A stretch of 64,000 nucleotides of DNA from Catenaria anguillulae PL171 (lineage: Eukaryota; Blastocladiomycota; Blastocladiomycetes; Blastocladiales; Catenariaceae): NCBI GenBank assembly GCA_002102555.1, contig MCFL01000043.1:124001-188000 (forward strand), given 5' to 3'. Within the stretch, counting starts at the first letter, position 1. Every line of letters starts with the position of its first letter. The position numbers and the translations under genes are program-made. Below, piece after piece: positions 33,701-45,565 of this stretch. The notes beneath the pieces were generated by a model. It was given only the letters and a program-made list of their open reading frames with translations, was not told the DNA's origin and ran no database searches.

Positions 33701-34452
33701 ACGTTGCGAATGACAATGAGCGCGCCAATGACGCAAACTAGAAAGAAAGAAGGTCATGATAAACATGCAAATGCTCACGGATAGTCAAATGAGTGAGCCA
33801 GACGGAACGCACTGTGAATCAAGGGGCCATCGTATCCAGTGAACAGGCCCGAGTTGACAATGCAGACTGTGCCAACGGCCTTACCAATCAAGGTGCGCCA
33901 AGACAAGTACCTTGGCCGCTCAATCCCATTCAAGTACGCAATGACCTCCGGCATGCCCGACCCAGCTGAACTTGGCTCCCAAAAGGTGAGCGCCAACCCA
34001 ATGGCGGCCATGGCCAAACTCGGGGCGACCAGCATGCCAAACATTTTGACGGGCTTGTCGACGTGCGGGGCGATCCAGGCAAACCTCCACTTGGCATACA
34101 CTGAGGTTAACTCGTACATGCCAAAGTAGTACAAGCCAGCGAAAGCGCCAATCACGCCTGCGAGAAAAAAGTGCGAAAAGATGTTTGCAATGCCCCCGCT
34201 CGGACAAAACCGAGGGCGTTTTGCCCGCTTTGCGAGCATGGCCGAGTGGTAGGTCGTGTGGTGGGCATTGTCGATTTCCTCGTAGTCAACGCTGTGCCAG
34301 TTGTCGGCCTTGATGACCCGGCGCCGGTGGGCGTTGCGCCGGGACGAGTCGTGCAGGATGGCTTGATCTTCTGGCGAAAGCATGCCGTGGCCGAGGCCAA
34401 CGTGCGGGACGGCGGTCGCCGACGAAGTGTTGGGGCCGGCGACGGGTTGCAT
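30765..34452 (-). CDS. CLC-family chloride channel/transporter with CBS domains; several frame breaks
   Basis: CLC proteins move chloride, often in exchange for protons, across vesicle or plasma membranes. Exons 33813-34452, 33382-33737, 33052-33285, 32802-32978, 32070-32734 and 30765-32001 give about 1100 residues. Motifs in order are GSGMPEVIAYLNG, GYDGPLIH (canonically GKEGP), GAAAGMAAAFQAPLAGV with FAIEEA, a Cys-containing loop, MPTDLVLPSLVIGAVMGRL (canonically PSGLFVP), and two CBS domains. Frame breaks without usable introns occur near 32705, 32480, 32345, 31575 and 31160. Most look like one missing base; the one near 32705 fits one extra or two missing bases. The gating glutamate is replaced by Asp. 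It could be a decaying or very divergent CLC, or intact with sequencing errors. Confidence 0.7.
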
Positions 34453-35654
34453 AGCGGAGCCGGTGGGAACCGTTGGTGCGAGGTGCGATGGTGGATGATG
34501 AGCGTGAGTCGGTGGTTCGTGACCCAGGGCGGAAAGAAACCAGGGCAGCGCGGCGGGCGTTGTTGCAATAGAAGATTGGCAGGCAGGCAGGCGGATGAGC
34601 TGCGCAACGGGGCAGTCGTGACGGAAGGGCGTTGTGCCGAGACTTCAATGCATGTGCAGTCAGCTGGCGGGGTGAGGGGTCATCGATATCATGTAGGCAT
34701 GGAGCCCAAGTTAGGGGTGCCGAGCCTCGACCCGTGTACAGGTGTTATGTTCGTTCACGTCTACGCTTTTTGAGGCCGCCATCGCCAGCCCAACCAAGAC
34801 TGATGATGATAAGATAAAGAGGCTCATGCATGTGGCAAGTCATATGGCATGGTCCGATCAGTGACTGGATTTTCAGCCACGGGAACAGATGTAAAGGATC
34901 ATGCCATACAACCTCAGATTGTTTGCTTGTTCGCGGCTCAAGCACAACAACTCTTGCCTGTTCAGGCTCATTGACCCAAGTATGTAAATGTAAACCTGGA
35001 GAGCCAGGGCTTTCATACACAATGCGACAGACAATTAACAATAAATCTGTAGAGGGCGGCCCTGTCGCGGTTCATTTTGTACCGTCCGCTTACCGCCGAC
35101 CGTCGCCTACAGAGTTCCCAAGGCTGTATTCGCTTCGGCCAATGATGACACTGCGATCGGTGCACAGACCACAGCTTGTATGAACAATGACAACTACATA
35201 TAGCCTAGCCAGATAACCGAGGTTGCTTGTGCCTGTGCTGGTGCACGCTCCCACGACTTGTGCACGGCCGCGTCGCTGTGGAACACGCTGTGCCTGAAGC
35301 ACCAGGACTGCTGCCAGCCATCAGACTCGTGCAAGACGACTTCACATAGCCTGGGTTGACGGCTCGGTCGATGCAAACGCAGGCGTGAGCAACTACATAG
35401 CGTACCAATCCAATGCTGATTGGGTGTCGTCGTCCTAAGGATGATGGATGACTTGGACTGACAAGTTTGGGCACCAACCAACCGCAGACAGATTCAGCTG
35501 GCATGCCACACGCAAGAAAAGTCGCGGTCGCTTGATTCTGGACTGGCTGACGTTCCCACGACACACACGACGACTATCGCACTTTGTACAGTGATACCCC
35601 CCACCGTGGCGATAACCCCACTCTGCGCATTCCCTTCCACCGACTTCCTCCTCA
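34453..35654. other. Intergenic, 1.2 kb, divergent promoters
   Basis: Lies between the CLC gene (minus) and the secreted-protein gene (plus). Overlapping short ORFs on both strands lack coding character; those at 34152-34648 are shadows of the CLC first exon. No RNA gene or repeat recognised. Confidence 0.35.
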
Positions 35655-36764
35655 ATGTGCAGCTCCATGATGCGTTCCCTTCCCGTCAACGGCCGCATGA
35701 CCCGCTCGACCCCACGCCGCCTGCTCCTCGTCACCTTGCTTGTTTCGCTCCTCGCCGCGGTTTGCCTGCTGCAACCATCCACCGTTGCGATCGCCAGTCC
35801 CGACCCAGTGGCACACGCCAACCCTGAAGCCCTGGTCGTGCCCAAATCCAAAAGCTCGGCCAACTCTGATCACGCCGATGCCGCTGCCAAACCTGTCAAG
35901 GCAAACAACCAAGACGGCGATGACGACGACCTCACCATTGATGCTGGCGACGACATTGCTGAGCTGGGCGACCCAATGGCGCCTGCCACCACCGATACGC
36001 CCACGCGTACGCGCACGGGCGACCCCGAGGTGATCACGGACGTTGTTGCCGATGGTGGCGACGATGCCGCAGTCGTGGTCGAAGCCGCTGCGCTGTTTGA
36101 CGATCCCGCGTCAGACGTTATCGACGTTCTTGTCCCGCCGCCCGAGCCCGAGCATGTGCCAGGGGCAAAACTGAGGCGCGACGCGCGTAACATCAAGCGT
36201 GACGAGGCCGAGTTTACGCAAGCTGTCGAGCTGGACAAGATTGTCCCCGTGACGACAGATGCGGCTGACGATGCTCCGGCGGCTGAGCCGGCTCCCGCAC
36301 CCGTTCCCGGTCAAGTTGTTGCTGGCCGCCCAACCTCAAGTTCGCCCGCGACATCGGTGCGTTCAACGGCCACACGTCCCTCTGGTTCGTCTTCAACGTC
36401 TGCACGCGCCACTTCGACGGCGCGCCCGGGTACGGGCGGAAGTGGCGGCGATTCCAACCCCGATTCGCATTCCGGAGACCAAACGCTTGAAATCCTGATC
36501 ACGGACAACTCCGGCGTGGGAACCGGTCCAGGCACAGGCACGGGTAAAGGAGCAAACGTGGATTTTGCCGTGAACGGGTTTGGTGTATCTGTCAGCGGAA
36601 GTTTGAAAAGAGGCGCACCGGCCCAGGCGCAGCAGGGGCACGCGCAGCCAGACAAGTCGGCAAGCAGGCGGCGATGGAGGGCCATGGCAAGAAGGCCACG
36701 GGGCACAAGTGATGCGAGGAATCAAGCCGATGTCCGCGTGTTGATGATTGTGTCGATGATGTGA
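35655..36764 (+). CDS. Predicted secreted low-complexity protein
   Basis: A single exon of 369 codons. The N-terminus has Arg residues followed by a hydrophobic stretch (LLLVTLLVSLLAAVCLL, about 22-40) typical of a signal peptide or type II anchor; an ATG at residue 5, 6 or 15 would also work. The rest is Asp/Ala/Pro/Thr-rich, becoming Ser/Thr-rich (possible O-glycosylation) and then Gly-rich. The last 50 residues are strongly basic (SRRRWRAMARRPRG). No conserved domain is recognised. It may be a cell-wall or extracellular protein, by composition only. Confidence 0.6.
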   Translation: MCSSMMRSLPVNGRMTRSTPRRLLLVTLLVSLLAAVCLLQPSTVAIASPDPVAHANPEALVVPKSKSSANSDHADAAAKPVKANNQDGDDDDLTIDAGDDIAELGDPMAPATTDTPTRTRTGDPEVITDVVADGGDDAAVVVEAAALFDDPASDVIDVLVPPPEPEHVPGAKLRRDARNIKRDEAEFTQAVELDKIVPVTTDAADDAPAAEPAPAPVPGQVVAGRPTSSSPATSVRSTATRPSGSSSTSARATSTARPGTGGSGGDSNPDSHSGDQTLEILITDNSGVGTGPGTGTGKGANVDFAVNGFGVSVSGSLKRGAPAQAQQGHAQPDKSASRRRWRAMARRPRGTSDARNQADVRVLMIVSMM

Positions 36765-38215
36765 CAGTTCCAGATGTTCTTCGGGCCGAATTGTTGAGAT
36801 TCATTCCCCTGTTTGCTGTTTCCACCATATTCTGTCTTGTTGATTCTCTGCAAGTTTGCATGCTGTCACCCTTCTGGCAGCTGCCTGCTTCCTGCTAACT
36901 TCCCTCTTCCCACATGTCCCGCATTTCCACACTCTTTCCGCCGCTTCTCGCGGACTCGTGTAAATACACTCCCCCCACTTGCTTCTTTGCATCATCATGC
37001 CGAAAACTTCAAGTTGGGCACGCTCCTTGATGCTGCCAGACACACTATGCTTGAGCTCTGAGTTTTCTCGATCCCGATCGTGGGCAATCAGGATCTGTCC
37101 ATCAGTCTTCCATGACTCGACCAAAGGTGGCTCGGCGGGGAAACAAACATTTTTTGCAAAACTGACCATTGAATCGCAGAGCCGGTTGCATGTTCAAAAG
37201 GACGCCTACGCATGGCAAAATCGAAGACATGAACGTATGTGCATAGGAAGGAACAGATTGTAAGATGGCCCTTGCTTGCAACGGAAGTGGGCAATTGACA
37301 CATTTCTTAACATCGTGCTGTTTCGCCAATTTAAGGCACGTCGGGGTCTCTATACAATTCAAGGGGCAGGAAGGGTATTGTCCACCGCCGCTGCCTTTGC
37401 TATTCTCGACAACATAGGTGTCGATGGCGACGTAATGCTAACAACGTTCTTGCGATTGCAGCTACTTGATTCACATGAGGAGTTCTATTCAAATGTCCCC
37501 ACTGAGTCCTGTTTCTGGTGTCCCAGACCTGGGCTGTGCGTTGCGCATGCCACCCATAAACTTCATTTCGCAGCGAAAGCTTCGCTTTCAACGTGAAACA
37601 CAACAACCATCAACAATTACAGCATCAAGTCATGTTTACAGCGGACCCTAACTTAGTCAATCCAATGATGGAAGAGCTCCAGTTAATGTGAGAGTGAGGG
37701 GCATTTCTTTCTTTCTGGGGTGAGGGTCTTTCTGGAGGGAGGGCGCAGATCGGGTTTTTGCCCAGCCTATCGCTGTTGCACAAGCGCTTACGACGTGCAT
37801 CGCTGAACCAAGGGCCTGCCGCATTCGCATGACAACAGCAAAAAGCAAAAAGCTGGCGCAAACCGTCGGCCCGGCCAGATGCCCTTGCAACCACTCCTTT
37901 TCTTCCCTTTTCGAAGCACAAGAGCAGAGAACTCGAGAACTGCTTCCGCCCTCCTTTTCCTTCCAGTGTTCTTTGTCCATCCGTGGTGTATTTCGAACTA
38001 AATTCACCAATGGACTCTGCTACCACCACACGAGCGACCCAGTACACATACATAACCTGACCTGACACATCCCACAACCCCCAATACCACCCCGTTGCCA
38101 CTGATCAAGATTTGCTCGGTTCGCCCAAGACACACGCTCCAGCAGTCCCATCCCGGCCCTTAACTGACCTTCCTGACTGTTTCGGGTTTCAGCCGACGTC
38201 ACCTATACCTCCATT
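36765..38215. other. Intergenic, 1.45 kb, no gene seen
   Basis: Only short ORFs on both strands. It precedes the NDT80-like gene and is long for this window, so it may hold an extended promoter or 5' UTR. No structured repeat recognised. Confidence 0.4.
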
Positions 38216-40557
38216 ATGTCAGATCGTGACCGTGACATCGACTCGGCGAGCCCGCGACCCGCTAGCAATATGGCCACGCACGGACAGAGCAGCAACGCCA
38301 GCGGCTCGCACGCGATGATCACGAATCACGACCAGCGACACGGCGGTTATTCGTACCATCAAGTGGCACCAAACCCGGCGCCAAACCGCCAGCGGTCGTC
38401 GCGTACGCGCTGGGAGGGGTTACCCACGATCGGCGGCGGCCCACGATTTGTGTCGACACAGCTAGCGCGTGTCCGGTCCGTGTCTGGCCGCACAGAATAC
38501 GCCTTGTCCTTGTGGGCCAAATTGGATAAAGGCTTTCACTTTTCCGTGGTGGACGGGTTTCCGTGTGCATTCAAGCGGAACTATTCGTACGTCTGCCTCT
38601 CCATTTGTCTGCCTTGGCTGCAGCCACTTTATCGACTTTGAGAAATAACCACTGAGATTGGCGCACAAACCACTTGCGACCTTAATAACGGCAGAGAGGT
38701 ACAAACCTGTCACGATTCATGATCGATGCAAATTGTTCATTATACGCTGAAGTGTTGACCTGATTCGGCGGGTTGTGTTGTGCACAGATTGTCTCGTCAT
38801 GCTCTGCCACCGCGCTTCCCCCCACTCCCGCTCGTGGCTCCTCAAACCAACATGTGCCTCCGCGTGAGCCGACGCCCGTCCCAGCGAGCCCACTTACCGC
38901 TCGTTTGCCCGCCGACGACGAGGGGCAATCCGCTTCAGGAACAAGAACAGGATCTGGCGGCGCGTCGAGTGCCAACACCAACTCTTGGACCATTCTCGTT
39001 CAGCCTCCAGGATCTGATGCTTGGATCCAATGCACCAACCTGCGGCTTGCTCCCAGAGTCGCTGGCCCAAAGGGCGAGCGCATTGGGCTGGTTCAACGCA
39101 CGTGCAAGCGCGATCGTGGGCCCACACTTGCGGTTGTCCCGCAAGCCTGCTGGCCATTGTCAACGGCCGCCGCTGCAGCTCCTGGTCGGCCCGGACAAGT
39201 TTCGAGCGCATTGGAGCCAGGAGCCACTGTTGTCTGGGAACGTGTCCAGTTTTCAAAGGCCACGCCCGCGGCAGTGGTCGGCGGCAAGTCGTCGTCGGAC
39301 GGCAGATGCGATGAGGAGCGCAGAGTGGCCACATTTTGCATGTACGTCGAACTTATTGCTGCGCCTGTCGATGGCGGCAACGACATTGTGATTGCGCACG
39401 CAAAGTCGGATCCGTTTGTGGTGCGTTCGCGGTCGCCAGGTCAGTATGCTATGGCGAATGCGATTGCAGGCGGGTTGGTTGCACCGCTGGGGTCCGCGGC
39501 CGCGAGTCGAGGCGGCAGGGAACGGTCTGACAGCGGCACGTTTGCCGCAGCATCAAGCGAGACAGGCTCTTTGGCGGCAGAGACGTTTCATGATGAGCAC
39601 GACGACGTTAGGTCAGCGATTTCGGTTGGGGCTCATCCCATCCTCGCCCTCCACGATGTGCCACTGGAGGGTCCGGACAGGCGCGAAAGATTGCACCCAC
39701 AACAATACCGCCGACCGTGCCCTGACCTGCGCTACGCATACCCTTACCCGCCGCGCGACCAACCCATGCGCGTGCTGACTGATTACCAAGACGAGTGGCC
39801 GCAGTATCAACCGCAAGCATATCACAACTTGAGCCCACCAGCCGGTGCCACCGCTGCCAACCCGCACAACCGTGACGCTTCTTTAGTGCCTAGCGGTGAC
39901 CCAACATACTATGGTGGCTATTTCCCGCCGACCCCGCTCTCTGCCACATTTGCCCCAACCAGCCCACGCGGCTCTGCAGCAGACGGCCAAGCGATGCAGC
40001 TGCATCATGTCCATTCGATGTCAGCGCTTGCGCAACCGATTGAGATGCCTCGCGCTTGGCATTCTCAATCCGCGCCCCCCGATTTTGCGCCGCCTGGTCC
40101 TGCCCATCTGCCGGCCCACTATGCGCACCAACCTTGGACGTCACCACGGTACTACTCAGTTCCCACGGCGCGGTACCACGCTGGCACCAGTGCTGCCGCA
40201 GCACAGTCAACGTCGTCGTCATCGTCCATGGGAATGGATCCCATGTATGTCAACGACAGTTTGCCATACGGGCGCGTTGCGCCGCAACCACATTCGTCTG
40301 CGGCACTGTCGAACGGCGCACCGTCACCAGCAAGGGGCGGGATTGGGATGGTTCCACCACCGCCGCAACCACGCAGCGTCGTTCAACCGCGTCGTGAACA
40401 TGGCACGTACGGAGTTGGGTCTGCACCTCACCCGCATTCGCATCCGGCCAGGTGGGGAGGTGCGGATCATGGGCGCGGACAAGACGCGAGGTTCGAGGGA
40501 GTGGGGCAGGAGTATTCTGAAGAGGACAGAACTGAGAGGTATTGGGCGGGGCAGTGA
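38216..40557 (+). CDS. NDT80/PhoG-type DNA-binding transcription factor
   Basis: Fungal NDT80-family proteins are sequence-specific regulators with a p53-like immunoglobulin fold; members control meiosis, nutrient response or cell death. Exons 38216-38590 and 38788-40557 (donor gtctgc, acceptor gtgcacag) give 714 residues. The domain starts at about 65 and includes LWAKLDKGFHFS and FKRNYSY, which the junction joins to IVSSCS. It resumes with IGLVQRTCKRDRGPTL (about 220) and WERVQFSKAT, and closes with FVVRSRSPGQYA (about 340), the family's end signature. A Pro/Ser-rich insert of about 60 residues splits it after the first part. The remaining 370 residues are Pro/His/Gln/Ser-rich and disordered. 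Targets cannot be told from sequence. Confidence 0.85.
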
Positions 40558-41097
40558 GCAAGGGCATATTGGGTTGTTGTTTGGTTTCGGTCGGATCTTG
40601 GCCGCGTTCCTCTTGTTGGACTTATTGTTTCTTTATCTGGTTGGTAGGTTGGTTGCTTGCTTTTTGCATGCATATTGCCCCACTTCCTGTCCCTTTCCCA
40701 TCATTCCAGCTTGACAGTAAATGTTTACTTACCTTCATTTTGGTTGGTTCGCGACTGACTGCGTTCTCGAGAGGTCCAAAGGACTGGTCGATGTTCCAGA
40801 AAGGATGGGGAATGCAGAAGCTCGAAGCTTGTGCGGCAGCCGCTTCTGCCAGATATTGTTCGTGCGTTTTTTTACTTTGCGAGCGCCACCTGTCTGACAG
40901 TCTGTCAGGTTGGCTGGCCATGATGGCGAGAGGCCCGAGAGACGTTGATGACATTGACGGCACAATCAGACTTTTCCATCGACTACAATTGCAATTGCAA
41001 TGCACTCACACTCACACTCGCCATCGCATCCTCACGCATTAAGGATTTCTTATCAAGATACACCCAACAGTCACACTCTTTACCATCAGCGACAACC
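40558..41097. other. Intergenic, no gene seen
   Basis: About 540 bases between two plus-strand genes. Contains a CA/CT-rich tract (40999-41030) and otherwise nothing recognised. Confidence 0.4.
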
Positions 41098-42159
41098 ATG
41101 TCTGTGTCTGCTGCCGCTGCCACTGCCAATGCCGCCGGCGACGCGACCACCCATAATCCACAACCGCAACCACCCACAACCTCACACACCACCGCCGTCA
41201 TGGCCGTCAACATCAGCACCAACATCAACATGCACTCGCTCGCGGGCGGTGCCTCGGGCGCCACATCTGCCGCCGCGACACACGCCCACCTTGCCTCGGC
41301 GTCCTCGCTGACCCGGTCCCGCAATGCCTCGGTCACCTCAACGCACCGTGTGCTCCCGCTCCCACCGCCCTACACCCGTGCCGCCTGGACACTGCGCCTG
41401 CTGGCGCTGTCGCTGCTGGTGCTCATTGTCCTTGAAGCCTGGCTGCTCGGCATCATGGCCTGGCGCCAGTACAAGTCCATCCAGCGCCCGCCATTTGCCG
41501 TGGCAGCTGTCGTGGCAACGGCCGTTGCCCTCGTCATGCACGTGTATGCGCTTGTTGTGCGCCTCGGCCCACGCCTGTCCGTGGGGCCCGCAGCGACCGC
41601 CGGTGGGTTTTGGCCACTTGTGTTCCTTGTGTGTGTCACCATGGTGTCGTCCATTTCGGTTGCCCTCCAGGCTTGGTTGACGGACCCGCACGACCATCCG
41701 CTGTTTTACATTGTGGCGGCCGTCAACGTCCCTGTGGTGGTACTTGCCGTGCGTGGATTTGTGTGGCTCAAGACGGTCGAGATGCGTGTGCGGGCCGCTA
41801 GTGCACAGTCGGGTGCGGGTGGAGGAGTGGGCGTGCTGTCAAAGGGATCTGCACCGCCATCGGGGACAATGTCGCCCGTCAATGTGCCGCTTGCGCTGGT
41901 CGAGGAGGGAGCAGTGGGCCCTGTTTCGACAGTCGGGGCAAGGGCCGAGCCAGCATCAACAAGTGACTTGCCAGCAGTTGCAACCCGGCATATTGAAGTG
42001 GACGTGGCCGAGGAGGGGCCGATGACGCCCCTGCCCCTGGGCGAGACCAGTGAAAGCGCACACCTTGCACCCACCAACCCTGACCTTCAAGGTCAACCGC
42101 AATCCGTGGCGCCACCAGCACCATCAAGTCTATCGACCAATAAGCCGGCATCGCCATGA
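41098..42159 (+). CDS. Four-transmembrane protein of unknown function
   Basis: A single exon of 353 residues; ATG at 41098 (accATGt). The first 90 residues are Ala/Thr/His-rich and disordered. Four hydrophobic helices follow between about 98 and 225 (for example LLALSLLVLIVLEAWLLGI and VAAVVATAVALVMHVYALV), with short loops. The last 120 residues are again Pro/Ser/Glu-rich, probably cytosolic. The arrangement is like tetraspan proteins of the plasma membrane or vesicles, but no family signature is visible. Confidence 0.7.
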   Translation: MSVSAAAATANAAGDATTHNPQPQPPTTSHTTAVMAVNISTNINMHSLAGGASGATSAAATHAHLASASSLTRSRNASVTSTHRVLPLPPPYTRAAWTLRLLALSLLVLIVLEAWLLGIMAWRQYKSIQRPPFAVAAVVATAVALVMHVYALVVRLGPRLSVGPAATAGGFWPLVFLVCVTMVSSISVALQAWLTDPHDHPLFYIVAAVNVPVVVLAVRGFVWLKTVEMRVRAASAQSGAGGGVGVLSKGSAPPSGTMSPVNVPLALVEEGAVGPVSTVGARAEPASTSDLPAVATRHIEVDVAEEGPMTPLPLGETSESAHLAPTNPDLQGQPQSVAPPAPSSLSTNKPASP

Positions 42160-42715
42160 CCGCATTGTGTCCTTCACCCCTACCCCCTCTGTTGTGTGTG
42201 TTTTTTTTTCTATTTTCCACTTGACCTTTACTTTCCAAGTTCATCCCTCATCTCATTCCCCCCGGTCTGCCCATCGGTCACCTTGCTGTTGTGTTTTCCA
42301 TTGTTTTCATTTCGCCCTGGTTACCTCGGAGCCGAATGGCGCATTCTTTCGACCAAGTATTTTATCCTATACACACATTTCGCTTGCATTTGTCCAGCGC
42401 ATTGCTGTGCATTGCCTCTGTTCAACCCGGAACCAGCGATGAATTGGCAGGGGCCGATACGGAGCAGGCGACGCACCTGCGAACGATCGAACGAGACTCG
42501 AACTAGAGCCATGCAAGCCATGCAGCAAACCAGCAGCAAGATCCTGCAGCTCTTGCTTTGTGCACGGTCGGCAAAGTCCAAGGTCGCCAAGGATGCACGA
42601 TGCACATGGGTAGTAACCGGGGTGAATGCCCTCTTGGTTTCTGCGATTGCAGAGTGGCAAAATCACAAAGCCAAGGAATCCGGATCCAGAACACCCTGTC
42701 CACAAATACCACACT
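42160..42715. other. Intergenic, no gene seen
   Basis: About 560 bases with T/C-rich tracts after 42200, consistent with a 3' UTR and then the promoter of the next plus-strand gene. Confidence 0.4.
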
Positions 42716-44227
42716 ATGTATCGCTTCCAAGCATCCACCGGACTCGCGGCAATCTCCCACGCCGCACCTCTACTCCCCATTTCCCGGCGCCTGGCGCTCG
42801 CCTCCTGGCACCGGCGCCAAGCTCCATCTCGACCCCATTGCTGCCAACAGACCCAAGGATTGCAGACGTACTCGACCATTACGGCCGCCGCTGTCGCTCC
42901 CACGCTCCCGCCATGGCTCAGGTCGCTGCGCCTCCCCCCCAACGCCCGCATCGCCCTGGCCATGTCTGGCGGCGTCGACTCTGCCCTGTGCGCCCACTTG
43001 CTCGCCAACCACCCGGGCGTGCAGTCTGTCACGGGCATCTACATGCGCAACTGGGACGCCCAGGACGAGACGGGCGAGTGCACGAGCGATGCCGATTGGG
43101 CGGCTGTGCGCGAGGCATGTCACATTGTCGGCATTCCGTGCGAGAGAGTGGATTTCGTGTCCGAGTACTGGGGCCGCGTGTTTGAGCATCGGGTCCTTGA
43201 GGACGGGTATGCGCGCGGGCGCACGCCCAATCCGGACGTGTGGTGTAATCGGGAAATCAAGTTTGGCGTCATGTATGAGCGGGTGTTTGGCGGGTTGGCC
43301 AATGGCAAGAGCAAGAGCAGATTTGATGTGCTTGCGACGGGACATTATGCACGGACTGTGCCGGATGGGATGGGTAAAGTGCAGCTAGCGAGGGCCGTAG
43401 ATACGGTCAAGGATCAGTCGTACTTTTTAGCGGCTGTCGAGGGAAAAGTCCTGCCTCAGGTGGTGTTCCCATTGGGTGGGGTCAGGAGCAAGGCCGAGGT
43501 CAAGGCATTGGCGAGGAGTGTTGGGTTGGGCAAATTTGCTGACAAGAAGGAGAGCATGGGAATCTGCTTTATTGGCAAGCGGAAACGTTTCGGAGATTTT
43601 TTGGGTTCGTCATTTGCATTTACTTGCGGTTATGCCGTGAATTCGTTGTGTTGAACAGGCGGGTGGGCCGTCCACAGATGGATACATTGAACAGCAACCG
43701 GGCAAGTTTGTCCTTGAAGACGGAACCATCCTTGGTACGTGCTCTGTGTCGTTGTTCCCAAGGTCACTCATTTCCTCTCAACTCTGCTGATTTGCAAAAT
43801 GGGCGAAATAGGACCCCACCTTGGGCTCGCAAAGTACACCATTGGCCAATCCGCACAACTTGCCTCTCAGCCCGTCAAGTACTTTGTCGCACGCAAGTCT
43901 GCGCGTTCGGGCAACATCTTGCTGGTTCCCGATCGCGACCATGCGTTGCTCTATACACGGCGCACGAAGGTCCAGTGGGTCAATTGGATTCATCCGGAAA
44001 ATGAGCAAGTGGCCACGAGCGGCGATGGAGCAGTAGTGGCAAGAGTGAGGTATCAGCAGACGGCTGTTGGGTGTCGCTTGGTCAAAAACCAGCAAGAGGG
44101 CATGTATGAGGTAGAGTTTGATGAGCCAGTGAGGGCAGTCACTCCAGGCCAAGTGTTGGTCGTGTACAAGGACGACATCTGTTTGGGGTGTGGGATTCAA
44201 GTCGAAGAGGATGACATCGACTTTTGA
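42716..44227 (+). CDS. MTU1: Mitochondrial tRNA-specific 2-thiouridylase (MnmA/MTU1)
   Basis: It adds sulphur to U34 of mitochondrial tRNAs for Lys, Glu and Gln, using ATP and a persulphide donor. The N-terminus (about 75 residues, rich in Arg/Ser/Ala) fits a mitochondrial presequence. The PP-loop AMSGGVDSAL activates the tRNA. The two catalytic cysteines lie in NPDVWCNREIKFG and MGICFIGKRK; DQSYFLA and YTIGQ are also family signatures. Exon 2 is 43659-43734 and exon 3 is 43812-44227. The first junction is uncertain. The gttcgt donor at 43605 leaves the frame off by one; a GC-AG intron at 43616-43658 keeps frame and gives 463 residues. A one-base error is the alternative. Confidence 0.9.
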
Positions 44228-44294
44228 CTTGTGTGCGTGATTCATGTCCTTGTACAAGAATATTTATATTGGCAATTGCACAACCCAACAAAGA

Positions 44295-45565
44295 TCACTC
44301 CAATGTCATCAACGCCGCTCTTGTTCTCGCAAACATGTCCAACGCATCCTCACAATCGTCCGCCTCTGCATCCTCCCCTGAAACTGGTGCGCCCAACACC
44401 AATCCGGCAGGGGCAGCGTCCTTGAACCTCTGCAACAAGGCCACACTGGGCATTCGACTCGGCACCACCTCTCGTCCAATCTCACCGGCACTGGCCATCA
44501 CAAACGCGTGCAAATGCACCACGGGCGATGCCCACCCCATGCCGCCTGCCAGCGTGCGGACTTGAGTGCCCGTCTTGGCATCCAGGACGGCCACCATGCC
44601 TTTGCTTGTGCCCACCAAAAGATTTGTTGCCGACGGGGACACGGCAATGGCCGTGATGCGCGATCGGTCGACGCTAGCCAGATGTTGCCTGACCGAGGTG
44701 ATGTGTGCCGCATTGTTGGCATTGGCGGGCGACGTGGCGTACACGTTGCCATCGTCACACCCGGCGTACACGTGCTCGTCGAGCGGATCAGATGCGAGCG
44801 CGTGAATGGGCGAGGGCAACAGGAACGTGGCGAGTGTAGCTCCCGTAGCCATGTCGTGGATCTTGAGGGCGTGATCAAGCGAGGCGGTAAAGAGGCGCGA
44901 CGTGGTGGATGGCGAATGCGAAAAACGGAGCGAGGTCACGGGAAGCGTGTGTGCGGAGAGGGTATGGAGCGGGAGATGTGACGAGGGATTGGATGGGTCG
45001 ATCAGTCTGTTCCGGTGGGATGCCTCGTGTGAGTGAAATGCGCTTCTTGTCGGCAGAAAGAGAGTCGAGCCCGCACATACGATGACACTTGGAACACTTT
45101 GACTCCAGCATCCAACGACCCCGTGGCAATCAGCATGTCATCATTTGACACAACCACACACGAGACAGCCTGGAAATGAGCCTCCACAACGGCCAACAGC
45201 TTTCCCGACGGTGCATCCCAGACATATACTTTTCCCGACTCGCTTCCAGCCACGATGAGGCGTCCGCTGACGGGCGACGCGGTAAGCGACACGAGTTTTT
45301 CGGGCAGTGGGCACTTGAGCCAGGGCTGATCGCGGTCGTGCGCGTAAACGGCAATGACGCCCTTGTCCTTGAGGAGGGAGGCAAAGTGCGGTGTTGTGCA
45401 AGAGAGCGGAGCAACAGCATTGGCGCCGTGGGCAGAGCACGGCTTGAAGGACTGGATGGTGTGGCCCGTGTGCAGGTCAGAGAGCGTTGCCTGCGGGTCT
45501 GCCGACGTGACGGCGAGCACGGCTTGGCGGAGTTGCGGGGCAGCCATAGCAGTACTGTTACTCAT
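44295..45565 (-). CDS. IPI3: WD40-repeat protein IPI3/WDR18
   Basis: IPI3 works in the Rix1 complex in 60S ribosome maturation (ITS2 processing) and is also linked to replication licensing. Exons 45081-45565 and 44295-45006 join in phase (gtatgt donor, ggaacag acceptor) and give 398 residues. WD-like blades include GRLIVAGSESGKVYVWDAPS, MLIATGSLDAGVKVFQVSS, SRLFTASLDHALKIHDMATG, HVYAGCDDGNVYA and LLVGTSKGMVAVLDAKTG. The order and the short linker after KVFQVSSLIDPS match WDR18. It is shorter than yeast Ipi3 (555). Its start faces the NPC2-like gene across 286 bases. A generic WD40 protein is the alternative. Confidence 0.8.

Noticed and set aside
36259-36498. Alternative frames inside the secreted-protein gene, one with a plausible-looking Trp/Phe-rich segment
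   Set aside because: The main frame is open with an N-terminal signal and continuous low-complexity composition; the alternative lacks a start and any intron join.
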